A stretch of 21,497 nucleotides of DNA from Candidatus Sumerlaeota bacterium (GTDB taxonomy: Bacteria; Sumerlaeota; Sumerlaeia; SLMS01), in assembly GCA_020850785.1 (NCBI GenBank), contig JADZDZ010000002.1, positions 1 to 21,497 of the forward strand, given 5' to 3'. Below are positions 9,001 to 17,000 of the stretch, in pieces; the stretch's first letter is position 1, and every line of letters begins with the position of its first letter. Below the pieces are notes generated by a model. The model did not search any database and was not told the origin of the DNA. It saw nothing but the letters and a program-made list of their open reading frames with translations. A program made the position numbers and the translations under genes.

Positions 9001-9258
9001 GTCACGGAAATTCTTCGCGTCAACTATCGCAGCGGCCCCGACGCCTCCACCGTCGCCTTCACGGCGGAAGGGGACCTGCTCACAAATGTTCCCATCATCG
9101 AGCAGGCCACCATCACGGAGCCCGGCCCCGACGGCGTCGGCGTCATGCGCCCCGCGTGCACCGTGCTCGGCGGAACCGCATCCACCACTGCGGCGTTGAA
9201 GCTCGACCTCACCGCCGTTCGTATCCGCGGCATCATCACAACCCACCAAATTCTTTAG
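6088..9258 (+). CDS. Large tail-tip / host-specificity protein, gpJ-like
   Basis: A 1056-residue protein, by size and content the tail-tip or baseplate component that bears the receptor-binding parts. Residues about 174-252 form a recognisable small beta domain seen in many phage tail proteins (LAEDFSATATTLSLTRA, QINDEVLSYRA, HDHGATVLLLPG). Residues about 675-770 resemble the central region of lambda gpJ-type proteins: NPALALRDLIAEDALGA, a FAALEDLADERGVRFAAVF segment, then STIIGRAVAQSTLKILFWDGLWRLAA, paralleling the 'NPAxxlyDLL...l.......DG.lrl' pattern. The last 100 residues (FSIPAG, IRGGVIEQNIAAVPTGTLMIYD, MRPACTVLGGTAST) are beta-rich. The start at 6088 overlaps the previous stop. It is followed 14 bp later by a fibre-like gene, as in siphophage tail modules. 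No tape-measure or tail-tube gene comes before it. The gpJ relation is by pattern only. Confidence 0.65.
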   Translation: MIPPIESVYTPIPWLVDGGDLRCWRLTFLQPVLFVLDEADILEQPQVRLENRLHISENPERTFGGRFSVLVREGVNGVASLLTAIERTQCTGSALLRIHPPVGFTADPVTIARGTLASLERSRGAVRLTFECSYPSAGKPVCRDASQIPGFATLPPQTFLPQLFGRRGFLMPPLFAVQTAELAEDFSATATTLSLTRATNWPPTGFLQINDEVLSYRARSEDGLILGSASFPLSRPQRRAHDHGATVLLLPGPTVDWCAADHDAEVLETRAESEEGPLANAGAVVHEDLDGIVATLWRADRLPLRINTSRIPTVGQSALNAASWRVLAGTNVLDYTDAFINKAPARGAVFTTGRRLLVANFVEDHSLSSDRFDLIEHAELYFEFSDTPFWGAGTRLRVTIEKGASSIQAEFNRDGVLFPVPVVAQAALPAPLSAARTERHRIHFEQVSPTGPWTNAAAAIDAAFQDAATCSSTQPCALTARFVSERNEAQLVITQVELHARVRNNGAASFPVQLVIDVPGKLYRTTDATIAAAATQVVSLIVALPSDLPPAEIFAPTCLYALTLPDGGDVAVEEIWIDATSTVAIDQAAISAAISSLPVVGSATMRVDYNSARVDITALLPPGTRWDFFSTGGGLPKVVIELIDPPAITNWAVYIRDLHWNWRTRAATNVRPTARLWGLVEGRRTRPDGTANPALALRDLIAEDALGAAPETDTDSASFAALEDLADERGVRFAAVFMEATPLSTIIGRAVAQSTLKILFWDGLWRLAAAPLQVDGEASLIFPRSECFVPTGDQHWTPQRPGDVGGLALVDGNGAIAHRIGTRAALTTRAQWIMEGAPAVTTSFDSRRHPPAADIGIDFDARWFSIPAGAQLSLPGVAEPEPSRRSGELAELRFEAGRLHGTLARASETSFPIEATHFAAQRSHRHALIRIYIDQRIIATLDDDGNLRIRGGVIEQNIAAVPTGTLMIYDPVTEILRVNYRSGPDASTVAFTAEGDLLTNVPIIEQATITEPGPDGVGVMRPACTVLGGTASTTAALKLDLTAVRIRGIITTHQIL

Positions 9259-9272
9259 GGAGAAACATACTC

Positions 9273-10394
9273 ATGCGCCTTGTCCGCACCATCATCACAG
9301 CAATCACGCTCGCCGCGGCCGCCACCGCAGCCGCCATTGATACGCAGTCGCTGCAACTGCGAAACGGCTCCATCAATGACGGGGAGGTTTCGCTCACGCG
9401 CGACGCCGATGGAAATCTCTTCTTTGACGACGCCTTCACCACGGCGCCGATTTCCCTGTCCACCATTCTTTCGCTCACGACGGACCACGGCGCGCTGCTC
9501 GGCCTTTCCGATGATGACCACGCGCAATACCTGAATGCGCTGCGCCACGAAGAGGCCCACGATGCCACCTTCGACAACGCGCTTCCCATCAGCGGCGACG
9601 TGAATGGAAACCAGTCGATCGGCGAACACGTTTCCGACGGAGCGATTCACCTGAAGCGCGCCGCTGCGGAGGAAATCACCGCCCCCTGGAACTTCGCCGA
9701 TGGCCTTCGCGTTCATGACAATGACGCAAGCCTCGGCCAGAGTCAGTACGGCACAGCAATGGCGCTCGGTTTCGCCGATGGCGTGGAACGCGCGGAAATC
9801 ACCTACGACACGGCGGCCGCGCGCTTCCTATTCAACCGCGATGCGACCGTTGCAAACCTGCGCATCAGCGGCGTCCTTGATGGCCGCGTGGCATCCATTC
9901 GCACCGGAACAATCGAAGGTTTCGCCACCATCGAGGGCATCGCCCCCACGGACCTTCTCTCCTCCACACAGCAGGAGAGCGTTTCCGCAGAGTGGACCTT
10001 CCTCGGCGGCGTTCGTGCGAACCGGATCACACAGACGGGCCTTCCGACGATTGTCTATACAGTCGAAAACTCCGGCGGGACGATTGCCTCCGGCGATGCG
10101 GTACGCTGGAGCGGCATCGCTTCGGGAATGCCCACCGTGGAGAAGCTGACCAGCGCCATCACCGCCAGCACCCCCTTTGCCGGTATTGCCACCAGCGGTG
10201 GTGTCACCGGCGCCAACATCCAGGTCGCGCGCAGCGGCGTCGTGGAGCTTCCCGCCACGGGCACCTTCGCCGTTGGCGACGAACTCACCTGGAACGGCAG
10301 CGCCGCCACAACCGGCGGCACGCGCATCGGCTTTGCGCTGCAATCGCACAGCGGATCGTCCACCACGTCGATCATGCTTTCCGGCGGTTGGTGA
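9273..10394 (+). CDS. Tail-fibre-like protein with N-terminal signal peptide
   Basis: A 373-residue protein. Residues 71-87, DHGALLGLSDDDHAQYL, are the hallmark tail-fibre motif found in many phage fibres, and the C-terminal 110 residues (GDAVRWSGIASGMP, IQVARSGVVELPATGTFAVGDELTW) resemble the beta-rich end domain of fibre or decoration proteins. Unusually, the protein begins with MRLVRTIITAITLAAAATAAA: two arginines, a hydrophobic core and an A-x-A end, a good Sec signal peptide with likely cleavage near residue 21. The ATG at 9273 has an AGGGAG site (9257-9262) and the next in-frame Met lies far inside, so the hydrophobic N-terminus is not a mis-called start. It probably forms a trimeric fibre or surface adhesin. 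Whether it joins a phage particle or the cell surface is open. Confidence 0.7.
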   Translation: MRLVRTIITAITLAAAATAAAIDTQSLQLRNGSINDGEVSLTRDADGNLFFDDAFTTAPISLSTILSLTTDHGALLGLSDDDHAQYLNALRHEEAHDATFDNALPISGDVNGNQSIGEHVSDGAIHLKRAAAEEITAPWNFADGLRVHDNDASLGQSQYGTAMALGFADGVERAEITYDTAAARFLFNRDATVANLRISGVLDGRVASIRTGTIEGFATIEGIAPTDLLSSTQQESVSAEWTFLGGVRANRITQTGLPTIVYTVENSGGTIASGDAVRWSGIASGMPTVEKLTSAITASTPFAGIATSGGVTGANIQVARSGVVELPATGTFAVGDELTWNGSAATTGGTRIGFALQSHSGSSTTSIMLSGGW

Positions 10395-10439
10395 AATGCG
10401 CATTGCGGTTTGGCCCGCACCGCCACGAATGATCCCCCC

Positions 10440-11894
10440 ATGACTTCGCATCCCCGCGACAGCGACGCCGTCCCTGCGCCCACGGTGGGATGGCGCGCTC
10501 CATTGCTCGGCGGCGCTGCCGCATCGCTGCTCTGGTCGGTCCTGTTGGTGGTGCCATTCTATCACGACGATTGGGGTGCGCTGTATCACGCCCGCCAAGC
10601 GATCGCCGCCGGTGAATCAATCCTCTCCCCCTTCGCCATCAGCGACGATCCGGGAATTTTCTGGCGTCCCATCAGCGTCGCCCTCCACTGGCGACTCATC
10701 GCGGGAGCCTTGCAGGGAAGCGCCATCGCCGCCCATGCGCTGAACCTTCTTCTACTCATCGCTGGCAGCGCCGCCGTGGGAAATTTCGCCGCGAATGTCG
10801 CGCGGGTTCTGCGCGGAGCGGGCACATGCAACTCCGCATTTCTCCCCGCGTTTCTTTACGGAATCCACGGCGCAATGTTCCTCCCCATTGCGTGGTCCAG
10901 CGGCGCGCAGGAGCTGTACGCGATTCTCTTCTCCGCACTGTTTCTTCGGGGCATCGGCGCGTGGGGAATGGGTTTCCCATCGCGAAGCGCGGCGGCGGAA
11001 AGGCTGTGGATTCTTTTCACGCCGGCGTTCCTCGCACTGGCGCTGATGAGCAAGGAAGGCGCGGCGGTGCTGCCGCTGCTTGCAGCGATCATGCTGTGGA
11101 TGGTGCGGCAGAAGCCGAGAAGCGCGCTCCTGCCGGCCTGTTGCGCCATCGTGTGGATCGCGTGGTTCGCGCTGCGGTGGCAGCGTGTCGCTCCCGTGCC
11201 CGACGGATCGCCCTATTCCTATGAGTTCGGCACGAACATCGTGCGCAATGCGGGCGCGCTCGCGGCCTTTTCGCTCAATCTTCCGCGCGAGGCGTTGCAG
11301 GTCGCGCGGCTCGCTGGTGAGCGATCCTGGCTTTGGTGGGGCGCCGCCTGCGCCCTGTTACAGTCGATCGCCGTCATCATCATCTCGTGGCGCGCGCGGC
11401 CGGACAGGCGCGTCGCTGTCGCGCTGCTGGGATTCTGGTGCGCGGCGGTGCTGCCGGTGCTGCCGCTCGCATGGAACTGTTATCCCTACTATGCGCTGAT
11501 TGGATTGATGGCGTTTGCGATCGTCGTCGCGATGACTGGAAGCGACCACTTGAAAACCATCGCGGCGCTGTCATCGCAGTTGTCGGCGGTGATCCTGATC
11601 AGCGGACAGTTTTTCCTCCCCTACCCCGCGCCGATCGCGGCGGCGCGCTGGGGCGACAGACAGTTGAAAATCCTTCAGCAATCCGAGTTCCGCGCACAGC
11701 AGGGCCGCTACGCGGTTGCGCTCGACGAGCGTTCCTTCGGCGCCATGGGAAACGAGCACGGCATCGCGATGGCGCTCGGCATTCGCGCGGAGCAGGTCGT
11801 CCCGCCCCATGATCCGCCGGAGGATTGCCGGTTCATCATTCGCATGCCGCAGGCAACAATGCGCGCGGATGTTGTCATCGAGCGGACAAACTGA
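10440..11894 (+). CDS. Polytopic GT-C / GT39-like glycosyltransferase candidate
   Basis: A 484-residue integral membrane protein with about ten hydrophobic segments. The first periplasmic loop carries HDDW (residues 42-45), the acidic pair typical of GT-C enzymes that use polyprenyl-phosphate sugars. The loop also has FWRPIS (74-79) before ALHWRLIAGALQGSAIAAHALNLLLL, a pattern I know from PMT/GT39-like proteins, which have 'WRPl...l...LnpxxyHlvNlllH'. LMSKEGAAVLPLL (202-214) is another hallmark of that group. The C-terminal 80 residues are soluble. I take the ATG at 10440; a TTG 30 bases upstream is also in frame but has no support, and neither has a good Shine-Dalgarno site. It lies 45 bp after the fibre gene on the same strand and may be co-transcribed. 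Donor and acceptor are unknown. It may be a host gene unrelated to the phage block. Confidence 0.65.
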   Translation: MTSHPRDSDAVPAPTVGWRAPLLGGAAASLLWSVLLVVPFYHDDWGALYHARQAIAAGESILSPFAISDDPGIFWRPISVALHWRLIAGALQGSAIAAHALNLLLLIAGSAAVGNFAANVARVLRGAGTCNSAFLPAFLYGIHGAMFLPIAWSSGAQELYAILFSALFLRGIGAWGMGFPSRSAAAERLWILFTPAFLALALMSKEGAAVLPLLAAIMLWMVRQKPRSALLPACCAIVWIAWFALRWQRVAPVPDGSPYSYEFGTNIVRNAGALAAFSLNLPREALQVARLAGERSWLWWGAACALLQSIAVIIISWRARPDRRVAVALLGFWCAAVLPVLPLAWNCYPYYALIGLMAFAIVVAMTGSDHLKTIAALSSQLSAVILISGQFFLPYPAPIAAARWGDRQLKILQQSEFRAQQGRYAVALDERSFGAMGNEHGIAMALGIRAEQVVPPHDPPEDCRFIIRMPQATMRADVVIERTN

Positions 11895-11897
11895 CGA

Positions 11898-13517
11898 TCA
11901 TTGCACGCGCTTGTAGGGCGTGTACTCCAGACCTTCCTGCGCGATCAGCGGCTTCAGCACAAGGATCGTGTGCGCGGGGACGGTGACATCCGCCAAGCCC
12001 GCGAAAATCGTGATCTGGGTGTCGGAGAATTGGTCCTGCATTCTCACGTTGTTCATCAGCTTTGAATTGCGAATGCCAACAAGGTCCTTCACTTCCGCAT
12101 TTGTTGGGTTCGCCAGCACGATCACCGTTTCGGCCACGTGGTCGGTGCTGCGCATGAATGCGAGCAGGCGCTGCGACGGCAGCAACCGGAAGTCCCCCAC
12201 GCGAAGCGCCCGATTCGTCGCGCGAAGGTGCATCAACTTCTTCATCCACACAAATTCGGGATTGTTGTCGTTCGCCAAATCCCAGCGCATCGGCGCGCGG
12301 CATTCGGGATCATCGCCACCCTGCATTCCCAGCTCCGCGCCGTAGTACAGGTTCGGCGATCCGGGAATCGTGAACTGGATTGTGCGCGCCATGTGGCGCT
12401 TCCAATCCTCGTTGATCTCCGTCGCAAGGCGCTTCGTGTCGTGATTGTCGAGCAGAATCCATGACCGCATGATCGGCTCCAGTCCCGCATCCTGCACCAT
12501 CTGGTCAAGCAGCCGGCCCGCATATTCACCGCTGATTTTTTCATTCACCAAATTCAGGATGATTTGCCGCGCGTGGAAATTCATGACACCATCCACGGCG
12601 GGGGTCCACTCCTCCGGATAATTCCAAATCTCCCCCACGACCAGCGAACCGGGCTTCGTCTTGTGGGCCGCCTGCGTCAGTTCACTCAGATAGTTGAAGC
12701 CAATGTCGAAGGCGACGTCCAACCGCCAGCCATCAACGCCGTCGCGCAAGTAACCCTGCACCACGGAATCGGGACCGAGGAAAAGTTGGTTCCGCACTTC
12801 CGGATTTTCCAGGTTCACTTCCGGCAGATTCGCCACGTCGTACCACGCGCGGTAGCCGTGCTTCTTGAACTGCGGGTCGATGTAGTACCAATTGCGATAT
12901 TCACTGCCGGGATTCGCCAGCGCCTCCTGAAAGTGGGGGGAGGTGCGCCCCATGTGATTGAACACGCCGTCCAGCACCAGCTTCATGTTCATCCCGTGCA
13001 GCGATTCCGCCAGTGCCTTCACGTCCTCGCGCGTGCCATATTCCGGCGACACCTTGAAGTAGTCCTGCGAATCGTATTTGTGGTTCGTGTAGGCCAGTTG
13101 GATCGGATTCAGGTAGAGGACATCAACGCCAAGGTCGTGTATATACGACAGCTTCGTGCGCAGGCTCTGCAGGTCGCCGCCCCAGAAATCCAGCTCGTGG
13201 CTTTCCACCTTCACGCTCTCCAGCCGCGTGCCGCGCGTGGGCGTCTCGGACCACGTCCGCAATTTTTTCGGTTCGGGATAGAGCGCGCGCTTCGCCTCCA
13301 GGTTTTCCGGCGGTGCGAAACGGTCAACGATCACCTGATACACCACCGCGCCGATGCGCCAGTCCGCCTCGCGCGCCTCGAAAACCGCCGCGCGCTTGCG
13401 GTCCCGCTCGCTCGCCCAGGCCACATCGCCGCTGGGCGGAATGGACTGTGCAGCACCCACCGCAGCGCAGCAACCAAGCGCCAGCGCCAACGCAAACTTC
13501 CTCGAAGCACCAATCAT
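11898..13517 (-). CDS. Secreted alpha-amylase family protein (GH13)
   Basis: A 539-residue GH13 glycoside hydrolase that should cleave alpha-1,4-glucans or short maltodextrins outside the cytoplasm. Residues 1-23 form a signal peptide ending A-x-A (VGAAQ). Four GH13 regions are intact: DGVFNH (183-188), DGWRLDVA with the nucleophile Asp267, VVGEIW with the acid/base Glu296, and LLDNHDT with transition-state Asp360. The substrate-side residues WGGDLQSL (112-119) and MQGGDDPECRAPM, as found in neopullulanase/cyclomaltodextrinase-like members, are present. The C-terminal beta domain starts near 440 (LLPSQRLLAFMRS). The start codon lies one base after the stop of the upstream membrane-protein gene, so the two are probably translated as a coupled pair. 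It ends tail-to-tail with the glycosyltransferase gene, with only three bases between the stop codons. Exact substrate not decidable. Confidence 0.92.
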   Translation of the reverse strand: MIGASRKFALALALGCCAAVGAAQSIPPSGDVAWASERDRKRAAVFEAREADWRIGAVVYQVIVDRFAPPENLEAKRALYPEPKKLRTWSETPTRGTRLESVKVESHELDFWGGDLQSLRTKLSYIHDLGVDVLYLNPIQLAYTNHKYDSQDYFKVSPEYGTREDVKALAESLHGMNMKLVLDGVFNHMGRTSPHFQEALANPGSEYRNWYYIDPQFKKHGYRAWYDVANLPEVNLENPEVRNQLFLGPDSVVQGYLRDGVDGWRLDVAFDIGFNYLSELTQAAHKTKPGSLVVGEIWNYPEEWTPAVDGVMNFHARQIILNLVNEKISGEYAGRLLDQMVQDAGLEPIMRSWILLDNHDTKRLATEINEDWKRHMARTIQFTIPGSPNLYYGAELGMQGGDDPECRAPMRWDLANDNNPEFVWMKKLMHLRATNRALRVGDFRLLPSQRLLAFMRSTDHVAETVIVLANPTNAEVKDLVGIRNSKLMNNVRMQDQFSDTQITIFAGLADVTVPAHTILVLKPLIAQEGLEYTPYKRVQ

Positions 13518-13518
13518 G

Positions 13519-14022
13519 TCAGCGAACCTTCTGCAGTTCTGCGGCCCAGGGATTCATCAGCATGATGCTGATGGAACTTACGTAGCAGATCATTCCGATC
13601 ATCAGGATCACGCTCGCCAGCGCGAACGCGCGGCTCTTCAACTCGCGACGGCGCAGCGCCGTCACCAACCAGTCGCGCTCGTCCAGGTGCATGTAGCTGG
13701 ACATCCACTTGATCGGCATCACGCGCAGCAATGCGATCCCCGCCGCCAGCACCACCAGCGACAGGCCGACAACGATCAGGATTTGCGCGGTGAGGTTCGT
13801 GTCCGCGATGATGCGACCGGAAAATCCCGTCACCGTCACCACAACACCAGCCAGTTGGATCAGCGACTGGGCGCGCTGGTGGACGATGCCATGCTGGCTT
13901 TCCACCACCGCATAAATTTTTTGCAGGCCATTCTCACCCCCTCCAAAATGGCGATGAAGCGAATCCATTTCGCGTTGTTCTTCCGGCGTTGGGGGCTTGA
14001 TGGGTTCGGTGGGAAAGCTCAT
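13519..14022 (-). CDS. Small inner-membrane protein of unknown function
   Basis: A 167-residue protein I do not recognise. Residues 1-48 are soluble (PTPEEQREMDSLHRHF, then GLQKIYAVVESQHG). A moderately hydrophobic segment follows at about 52-68, then clear membrane segments at about 79-100 and 132-156, separated by a polar loop with SSYMHLDERDWLVTALRRRELKS. The loop charge pattern suggests it faces the cytoplasm. The gene sits directly upstream of the GH13 amylase (TGA, one base, ATG), so it is probably the first gene of a two-gene operon. It is transcribed divergently from the large secreted protein at 14099, with a 76-bp shared promoter region. No Shine-Dalgarno site is evident. Function cannot be inferred from sequence. 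Confidence 0.75.
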   Translation of the reverse strand: MSFPTEPIKPPTPEEQREMDSLHRHFGGGENGLQKIYAVVESQHGIVHQRAQSLIQLAGVVVTVTGFSGRIIADTNLTAQILIVVGLSLVVLAAGIALLRVMPIKWMSSYMHLDERDWLVTALRRRELKSRAFALASVILMIGMICYVSSISIMLMNPWAAELQKVR

Positions 14023-14028
14023 GATGAG

Positions 14029-14059
14029 TTGACGGCGGTGTTTACCTGTCGGATACCAT
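14029..14059 (+). promoter_or_regulatory. Weak candidate promoter for the large secreted protein
   Basis: TTGACG (14029-14034) matches the sigma-70 -35 box in five of six positions. The -10 region is poorer: GATACC at 17-bp spacing or TACCAT at 19-bp spacing. It fits the divergent layout of the 76-bp gap, and the proposed -10 lies at the edge of the left arm of the inverted repeat at 14045-14085. Confidence 0.3.
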
Positions 14060-14085
14060 CACGGTGTGGGGAACGATCCGACAGG
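14045..14085 (+). promoter_or_regulatory. Perfect 10-bp inverted repeat (operator or leader hairpin)
   Basis: CCTGTCGGAT (14045-14054) and ATCCGACAGG (14076-14085) are exact inverted copies separated by 21 bases. The right arm ends just before the purine-rich ribosome-binding stretch AAGGGGAAAAT preceding the ATG at 14099. If transcribed, it forms a 10-bp stem next to the ribosome-binding site. As DNA it could be a two-site operator with arm centres about three helical turns apart (31 bp). Confidence 0.6.
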
Positions 14086-14098
14086 AAAAGGGGAAAAT

Positions 14099-17000
14099 AT
14101 GCGCGCCGCCACCATCATTCTCGCGATCGCGCCCTTTTGCCTGCTGGCGGGGGTCGCTGGCGCGGCACCACCCACGTCACCCATGCGGGCCTACGAGGAG
14201 AAACGCGGCGGCGTCCCCCGGCCCCTGATGCCGCCGGTTGGCCGAGCGTCGCGGCTGGCACCCGGCTCCATTTTCGACAATCCCGGCTTTGAGAGTCTGG
14301 ACGTTTCAAACCAACCGCTGCATTGGAGCGCCGTTCGCCAGCCGGAAATTCGCAGCGAAGGGGGGAACCACTTCGCCCACGTCAGCAGCGCAAACTACTA
14401 CTTTGCGACGGACTCCTTCACGTTCCCCGTTTCCGCCTTCCAAACGGTTTCCCTGGGCGCGCGCGTGCGCGGCATGACCGGCGACGAACTGCCGATGATC
14501 TACTGGGAGCTTGTGAATCCCGATTCCGGTGAGCAGCGTTTTCGCGGCGTGCTGGCGCAAACAACCGCCGAAACATGGACGCCAATGTACGCAACCGTCA
14601 CGCGACTCCCGAACGAAACGCAGGCGGGTTTCCTGCTCGGTGCGCGCGCGGACGTGACCAGGGTGGACTTCGATGACTTCTTCATGGTGACGGAGGGCAT
14701 CGCGGACGGAAATTTTGATGACGATGATTCGTGGCAGTTGAATGGCGGCGCGCACATCGATTCCGTCAGCCCCGGCGATTGGAGGCTGTTCCTTCCCGCA
14801 GGCGCCAGCGCATCGCAACTCGTCGCGCACTCCCCCTTCGCCGTGGAGTATTTCATCCGCGCCTACTCCGATCAGCCGATCACCATCCGGGAGGAGCGCC
14901 TTGCTTCCGACGGCGCAACAGTGGCCGTCGAAGAGGAAACCATTCTGCCCGATCCCATCAGCGCACAGGTGCTGCTGGGGCCGATTCCCCAATCGGGCGA
15001 AGGCGAAATCGCGCGCGTTTCCATCGTGAACAGCGGCGCGAGTCAGGCGCTCGTGGACAACGTTTCCCGCGGATGGGTCTGCGCATCGCCAAAGATTTTT
15101 GAGCCGGTTTCCAACTCCGCATGTCCGACGATTCGCTTCGCCGCCGCGTGGCCCGACGAGGGAAACGTGGCCTCGTGGCAGATCGCCATTCTCGACCAAA
15201 ATTCCACGGAAGTGGATCGCATCACGAGCCTCCAGCAGGACGGTTCCACCGGCTGGGTGGACTATGACGGCGGGTCCCTTCCCGCGGGCACATACACGGC
15301 GCGTTTTGAGCTGGCCGCGCTGCACAATCCCGCGCTGATGCCAACGCAGACGTTTGAGCTTCGCCGCGGCAATGCGTGGCCCACGCGCCTCGACGATTTT
15401 TCGCAAACGGATTTCGAGCGCGTTGCGTGGATTTGGCTCTATCATCCCGTGAACAGCCCCGACGGCGCCACCGTTGAGGAAACGCGCGCGAAGCTGCAAC
15501 AGGCGAAGGACGACGGCTTCAACCTGCTGTGGATCAGCGCGCGCACCGATCAGTATCAACTCATAAAGGATGCGGCGGATGCGAATGGGGTCCCCTACAT
15601 CCTCGCGCCCATCGACGTGCGCGGATACTTCGACAGGCCGCAGGGGAACGACGCCTTCGATCCCATCGGCATTCGCGACGCGCTGCTTCCGCTGCAGAAT
15701 TTCGGAAGCGATCCCCTGTGCCGCGGCCTGTACCTGAAGGATGAACCGAACGTCGGCGGCGTCCATTCCGTGTCGCGCCTTACCGCCGTTGCGCGCCTCA
15801 TGCAGCGCGATGGCGGCTGGCCTCCCGTCGTCACGTTTCTAAGCTCCGGCGCACCGCTCGCCGGCGCGGATTTTCCCTTCCTCTGCACGTACTACTATCC
15901 CTTCGGTGCGGAGGCAAAGCTGCCACGCACCGCGCTGGATGCAATCACGCCGCGCATCGAATCCGACGTGCAAACCGCCATCGCGCAGAATCGCAACTAC
16001 TGGATGGGCGCGCAGGGTTACGCATTGCAGGACTTCGTTCCCGTCATGCGCGAGGCGGAGTGTCGCACGCAGCTTGGCATCGGCCTCGCCCTTGGCATGA
16101 AGGGCTACTTCGTCTTCATGTACAACACGCTCAACTCGCTGGCGGGGCTGCGCACGCAGTCCTACGACGGCACGGAACGGCTGGCGGCGTTCAACGATTT
16201 CAACCTGCGCACAAGCGCGCTCAACGACCTGCTCATGGCACTGCCCACCGCGCGCACCGCACCGCCGCAGACGAACCTGCTGGCGCGCGTGGCACAGGGC
16301 ACATCGGGAAACTACTACGCTTTCGTCGTGAACACGGACCCCGATGCGGACCTCTCCTTCATCGCAACCACCGACACCGCAACCACGATGATGAACGTGG
16401 AAACGAGCGCCATCACTGCGTCCGGCACCTCGCACGGTGCATCGCTGGATGGGGGCCAGTGGGCCATCTACGTTTTCAGCGGAGGCGCGCAGCCCACGAA
16501 TTTCACGGGCACGCTGACGCCGCATTCCTTCTCCAGCACCGTCAATCCGCAGATTATCGGAAGCATCACTCCATCGGCCCCCGTCGGCACCCTTGGCCTG
16601 AGGCCCGACAACACCGCCCTCGCCACGACGGAGGGAACACGCCATCGCGTCTACTCCCTCACGACGAACAATTTCGGCGCGATCCTGTTCGACGAGGATC
16701 ATCTCGCCGTCGAAGGCGCGTCCCGCTACATCGACAACCAGCGGCTCGTGCTGGGAAGCCGCTGGCTTGGCGCGCGTGTCTATACACACGCCAATAATTC
16801 CCTGTCACTCATTCAATCGAAGCTGAAGGAAACCGGCACCGGCGTGGACTACGCGGGGGCAGCGGATTCCTTCTGGCTCGCCCAGTCCTATTGGGGCGTG
16901 GAACACGACGCCGACGCTGACACGAGCCACCTCTTCGCTCCCTACGACGACTTCCGCTCGGTGCTTGAAGTGAGCGACGATCACCAGAGCGTCATCGCGA

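Noticed and set aside
7429..9249. Long open frame on the minus strand opposite the tail-tip gene
   Set aside because: Glycine/alanine/arginine-rich translation without recognisable motifs; a shadow of the GC-rich coding strand.
10410..10439. TTG start for the glycosyltransferase gene
   Set aside because: No ribosome-binding site. An in-frame ATG at 10440 is available and the extension adds no conserved residues.
11898..13517. Amylase as cargo of the phage block
   Set aside because: It lies on the opposite strand in an operon with an unrelated membrane-protein gene; nothing ties it to the phage genes.
12564..13565. Plus-strand frame opposite the amylase
   Set aside because: His/Arg/Gln-rich translation; the opposite strand has all four GH13 catalytic regions intact.
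14066..14098. GTG start for the large secreted protein
   Set aside because: It would place 11 polar residues before a clear signal peptide and would have to read through the right arm of the inverted repeat; ATG 14099 has a good purine-rich site.
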